7,601 nucleotides of DNA from Desulfobacterales bacterium (GTDB lineage: Bacteria; Desulfobacterota; Desulfobacteria; Desulfobacterales; Desulfobacteraceae), in NCBI GenBank assembly GCA_022361135.1, contig JAKSBM010000724.1, positions 1-7,601 of the forward strand, given 5' to 3'. The notes under the pieces are model-generated. The model searched no databases and was not told the DNA's origin. It worked only from the letters and a program-made list of their open reading frames with translations. Shown one piece after another: positions 6,116 through 7,601 of this stretch; within the stretch, counting starts at the first letter, position 1; each line of letters opens with the position of its first letter. The translations under genes were made by a program, and so were the position numbers.

Positions 6116-7504
6116 ATGACCCCCTATTCCATCGCCATTGTGGACGACGAAGAAATCATCCGTGATTCCCTGGAAACCATCCTCCAGGATACCTACGACA
6201 TCTCCCTGTATCCCGATGCGGAAAGCTTTTTATCCTCCCTGGTCCACACCAGTCCGGATGTGGTCCTCATGGACATTGGCTTGCCCGTGATGAGCGGCAT
6301 CGAAGCCCTGGGCCTGGTCAAGGATATGAATCCGGGGCTGCCCGTGATCATGATCACCGCCTTTGAGGATATCCACATGGTGATCCAGTCCATGAAGTCC
6401 GGTGCCTTTGATTATATCCTCAAGCCCATTAATCCCGATATCCTTACCCTGACTTTGCAAAAGGCCGTCCAGTCCATTGCCCTGGTCAAGGAGGTGCGCC
6501 GGCTCCAGGAAAAGTATCTCAGGGAGAACGAGCCCTGTTTCATCGGGGAGAGCAAAAACATCGAAAACATCATGGACTTCGTGAACATGGTGGCCAAGAG
6601 CCCGGACACCCCCATCATGATTTGGGGCGAGACCGGCACGGGCAAGGAGTTGATCGCCCGGGCCATCCATGCCCGCAGCCCCAATTTCCAGGGCCATCTG
6701 GTGGCGGTGAATTGTTCGGCCTTCCCGGAAGAGCTTTTGGAATCGGAATTGTTCGGGTATGAGCCCGGTGCCTTTTCCGGGGCCCAGACCCAGGGAAAAC
6801 GGGGCTTCATCGAAGAGGCCGACGGGGGAACCCTCTTTCTGGACGAGGTGGCCGACCTCAGCCTGGCCGGCCAGGCCAAATTGCTCCGTTTTCTGGAAAG
6901 CGGGGAGTTTTACAAGGTGGGCGGCACCCGGAAATACACGGTGAAAACCCGGGTGGTCTCGGCCACCAACAAGGATCTGGAACAATTGATCCAGGAGGAG
7001 AAATTTCGAAAGGATCTCTACTTCCGCCTCTGCGTGGTCAAGGCGGAGATCCCGTCACTGAACCAGCGGCCCGACGACATCATTCCCCTGGCCAAGCATT
7101 TTCTCCACGAGTTCAACCGGAAGTTTGGTAAATCCCTGGAGGGCTTTTCCCCCAATGCCATGTCCCGGCTCAAGGCACACTCCTTCACCGGCAATGTCCG
7201 GGAGTTGAAAAATATCGTGGAACGGGCCGTGTTGGTGGCCCAGGGGGATCAGGTGGGAAGATCGGAACTGGGACTCTGCGTGGATCTGGTCCCCCCCGGC
7301 CCCATGGAAATGCCCCGGGAGAACAGCGGTTTTCCCAGGGAACTCCCCGGTGAAGGGGTCCATTTGGATGAAATCCTTTCCGACCTGGAACGGCGGTACA
7401 TGGCCCTGGCCCTGGAACAGTCCAAGGGGAACGAAAGCCGGGCCGCCAAGCTTTTGAATATGAACCACCACACCTTCCGCTACCGCTGGAAAAAGAAGCA
7501 ATAG
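6116..7504 (+). CDS. NtrC-family sigma-54-dependent response regulator
   Basis: This 462-residue DNA-binding activator should drive RNA polymerase-sigma-54 from upstream enhancer sites after phosphorylation. The receiver (1-120) has the acidic pair in VDDEE, phospho-acceptor Asp53 (LMDIGLP), Thr81 and Lys103 (LKPI). The AAA+ domain (about 142-375) has Walker A GETGTGKE (171-178), the sigma-54 contact loop as GAFSGA (218-223), where GAFTGA is usual, Walker B FLDE (Asp243, Glu244), and FRKDLYFRL (297-305) in the arginine-finger region. The sensor II motif reads FTGNVREL (357-364) where WPGNVREL is common. A Pro-rich linker (392-412) leads to a Fis-type helix-turn-helix (about 420-460: GNESRAAKLLNMNHHTFRYRWKK). 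ATG 6116 is chosen over the GTG at 6113 because AGAGGA (6104-6109) sits six bases upstream. It is the only DNA-binding protein in the block and so the likely output of the three kinases. Confidence 0.96.
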   Translation: MTPYSIAIVDDEEIIRDSLETILQDTYDISLYPDAESFLSSLVHTSPDVVLMDIGLPVMSGIEALGLVKDMNPGLPVIMITAFEDIHMVIQSMKSGAFDYILKPINPDILTLTLQKAVQSIALVKEVRRLQEKYLRENEPCFIGESKNIENIMDFVNMVAKSPDTPIMIWGETGTGKELIARAIHARSPNFQGHLVAVNCSAFPEELLESELFGYEPGAFSGAQTQGKRGFIEEADGGTLFLDEVADLSLAGQAKLLRFLESGEFYKVGGTRKYTVKTRVVSATNKDLEQLIQEEKFRKDLYFRLCVVKAEIPSLNQRPDDIIPLAKHFLHEFNRKFGKSLEGFSPNAMSRLKAHSFTGNVRELKNIVERAVLVAQGDQVGRSELGLCVDLVPPGPMEMPRENSGFPRELPGEGVHLDEILSDLERRYMALALEQSKGNESRAAKLLNMNHHTFRYRWKKKQ

Positions 7505-7543
7505 CGGCCTAAAAAAGCGGGCAGTCCTTTTATGAACGGATTT

Positions 7544-7599
7544 CCCCGGTTGCAGCCATCTAAAATGATTTAAATCATGGGTTGCAACCGGGGTTTTTT
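7544..7599 (+). terminator. Strong intrinsic terminator closing the block
   Basis: A perfect 11-bp stem pairs CCCCGGTTGCA (7544-7554) with TGCAACCGGGG (7583-7593), immediately followed by six Ts (7594-7599). The stem can extend inward through CCAT/ATGG with a G-T pair and a one-base bulge. The apical region contains a 14-base perfect palindrome, ATGATTTAAATCAT (7565-7578). It starts 40 bases after the activator stop and most likely ends the whole transcription unit. Confidence 0.92.
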
Positions 7600-7601
7600 A
7601 T

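Overview
The window is a compact, single-strand block of signal-transduction genes, all on the + strand. Codons ending in G or C dominate, and the gaps between genes are richer in A/T. Many cytoplasmic PAS/GAF histidine kinases feeding an NtrC-type activator, together with cysteine-bearing sensor domains, suggest an anaerobic Desulfobacterota (sulfate reducer, Desulfobacteraceae-like). That assignment is inference from style; no rRNA or other marker gene is present.

Layout: (1) 1-297, the C-terminal part of a response-regulator receiver cut by the left edge. (2) 298-417, a gap holding a clear hairpin terminator (349-388) and no recognisable promoter. (3) 418-1350, an unrecognised 310-residue protein that reads as three ACT-like modules. 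(4) 1347-2870, a two-PAS NtrB-type histidine kinase overlapping gene 3 by ATGA. (5) 2885-4408, a receiver-PAS-histidine kinase. (6) 4489-6096, a GAF-PAS histidine kinase, after an 80-base AT-rich gap. (7) 6116-7504, a full-length NtrC-family sigma-54 activator (receiver, AAA+, Fis-type HTH). (8) 7544-7599, a strong intrinsic terminator closing the block.

Inferred logic: genes 3-7 look like one transcription unit. Three soluble kinases, none with a visible membrane segment, are encoded with a single DNA-binding output regulator. One kinase carries its own receiver, so phosphate could pass between kinases before reaching Asp53 of the activator. The ACT-like protein is the candidate ligand-binding or regulatory partner. 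The upstream receiver protein may be another phosphate sink or link, but it lies on the other side of a terminator. The regulated promoters are not evident in the window; by eye I found no convincing -24/-12 (TGGCAC-N5-TTGC) element in any gap.
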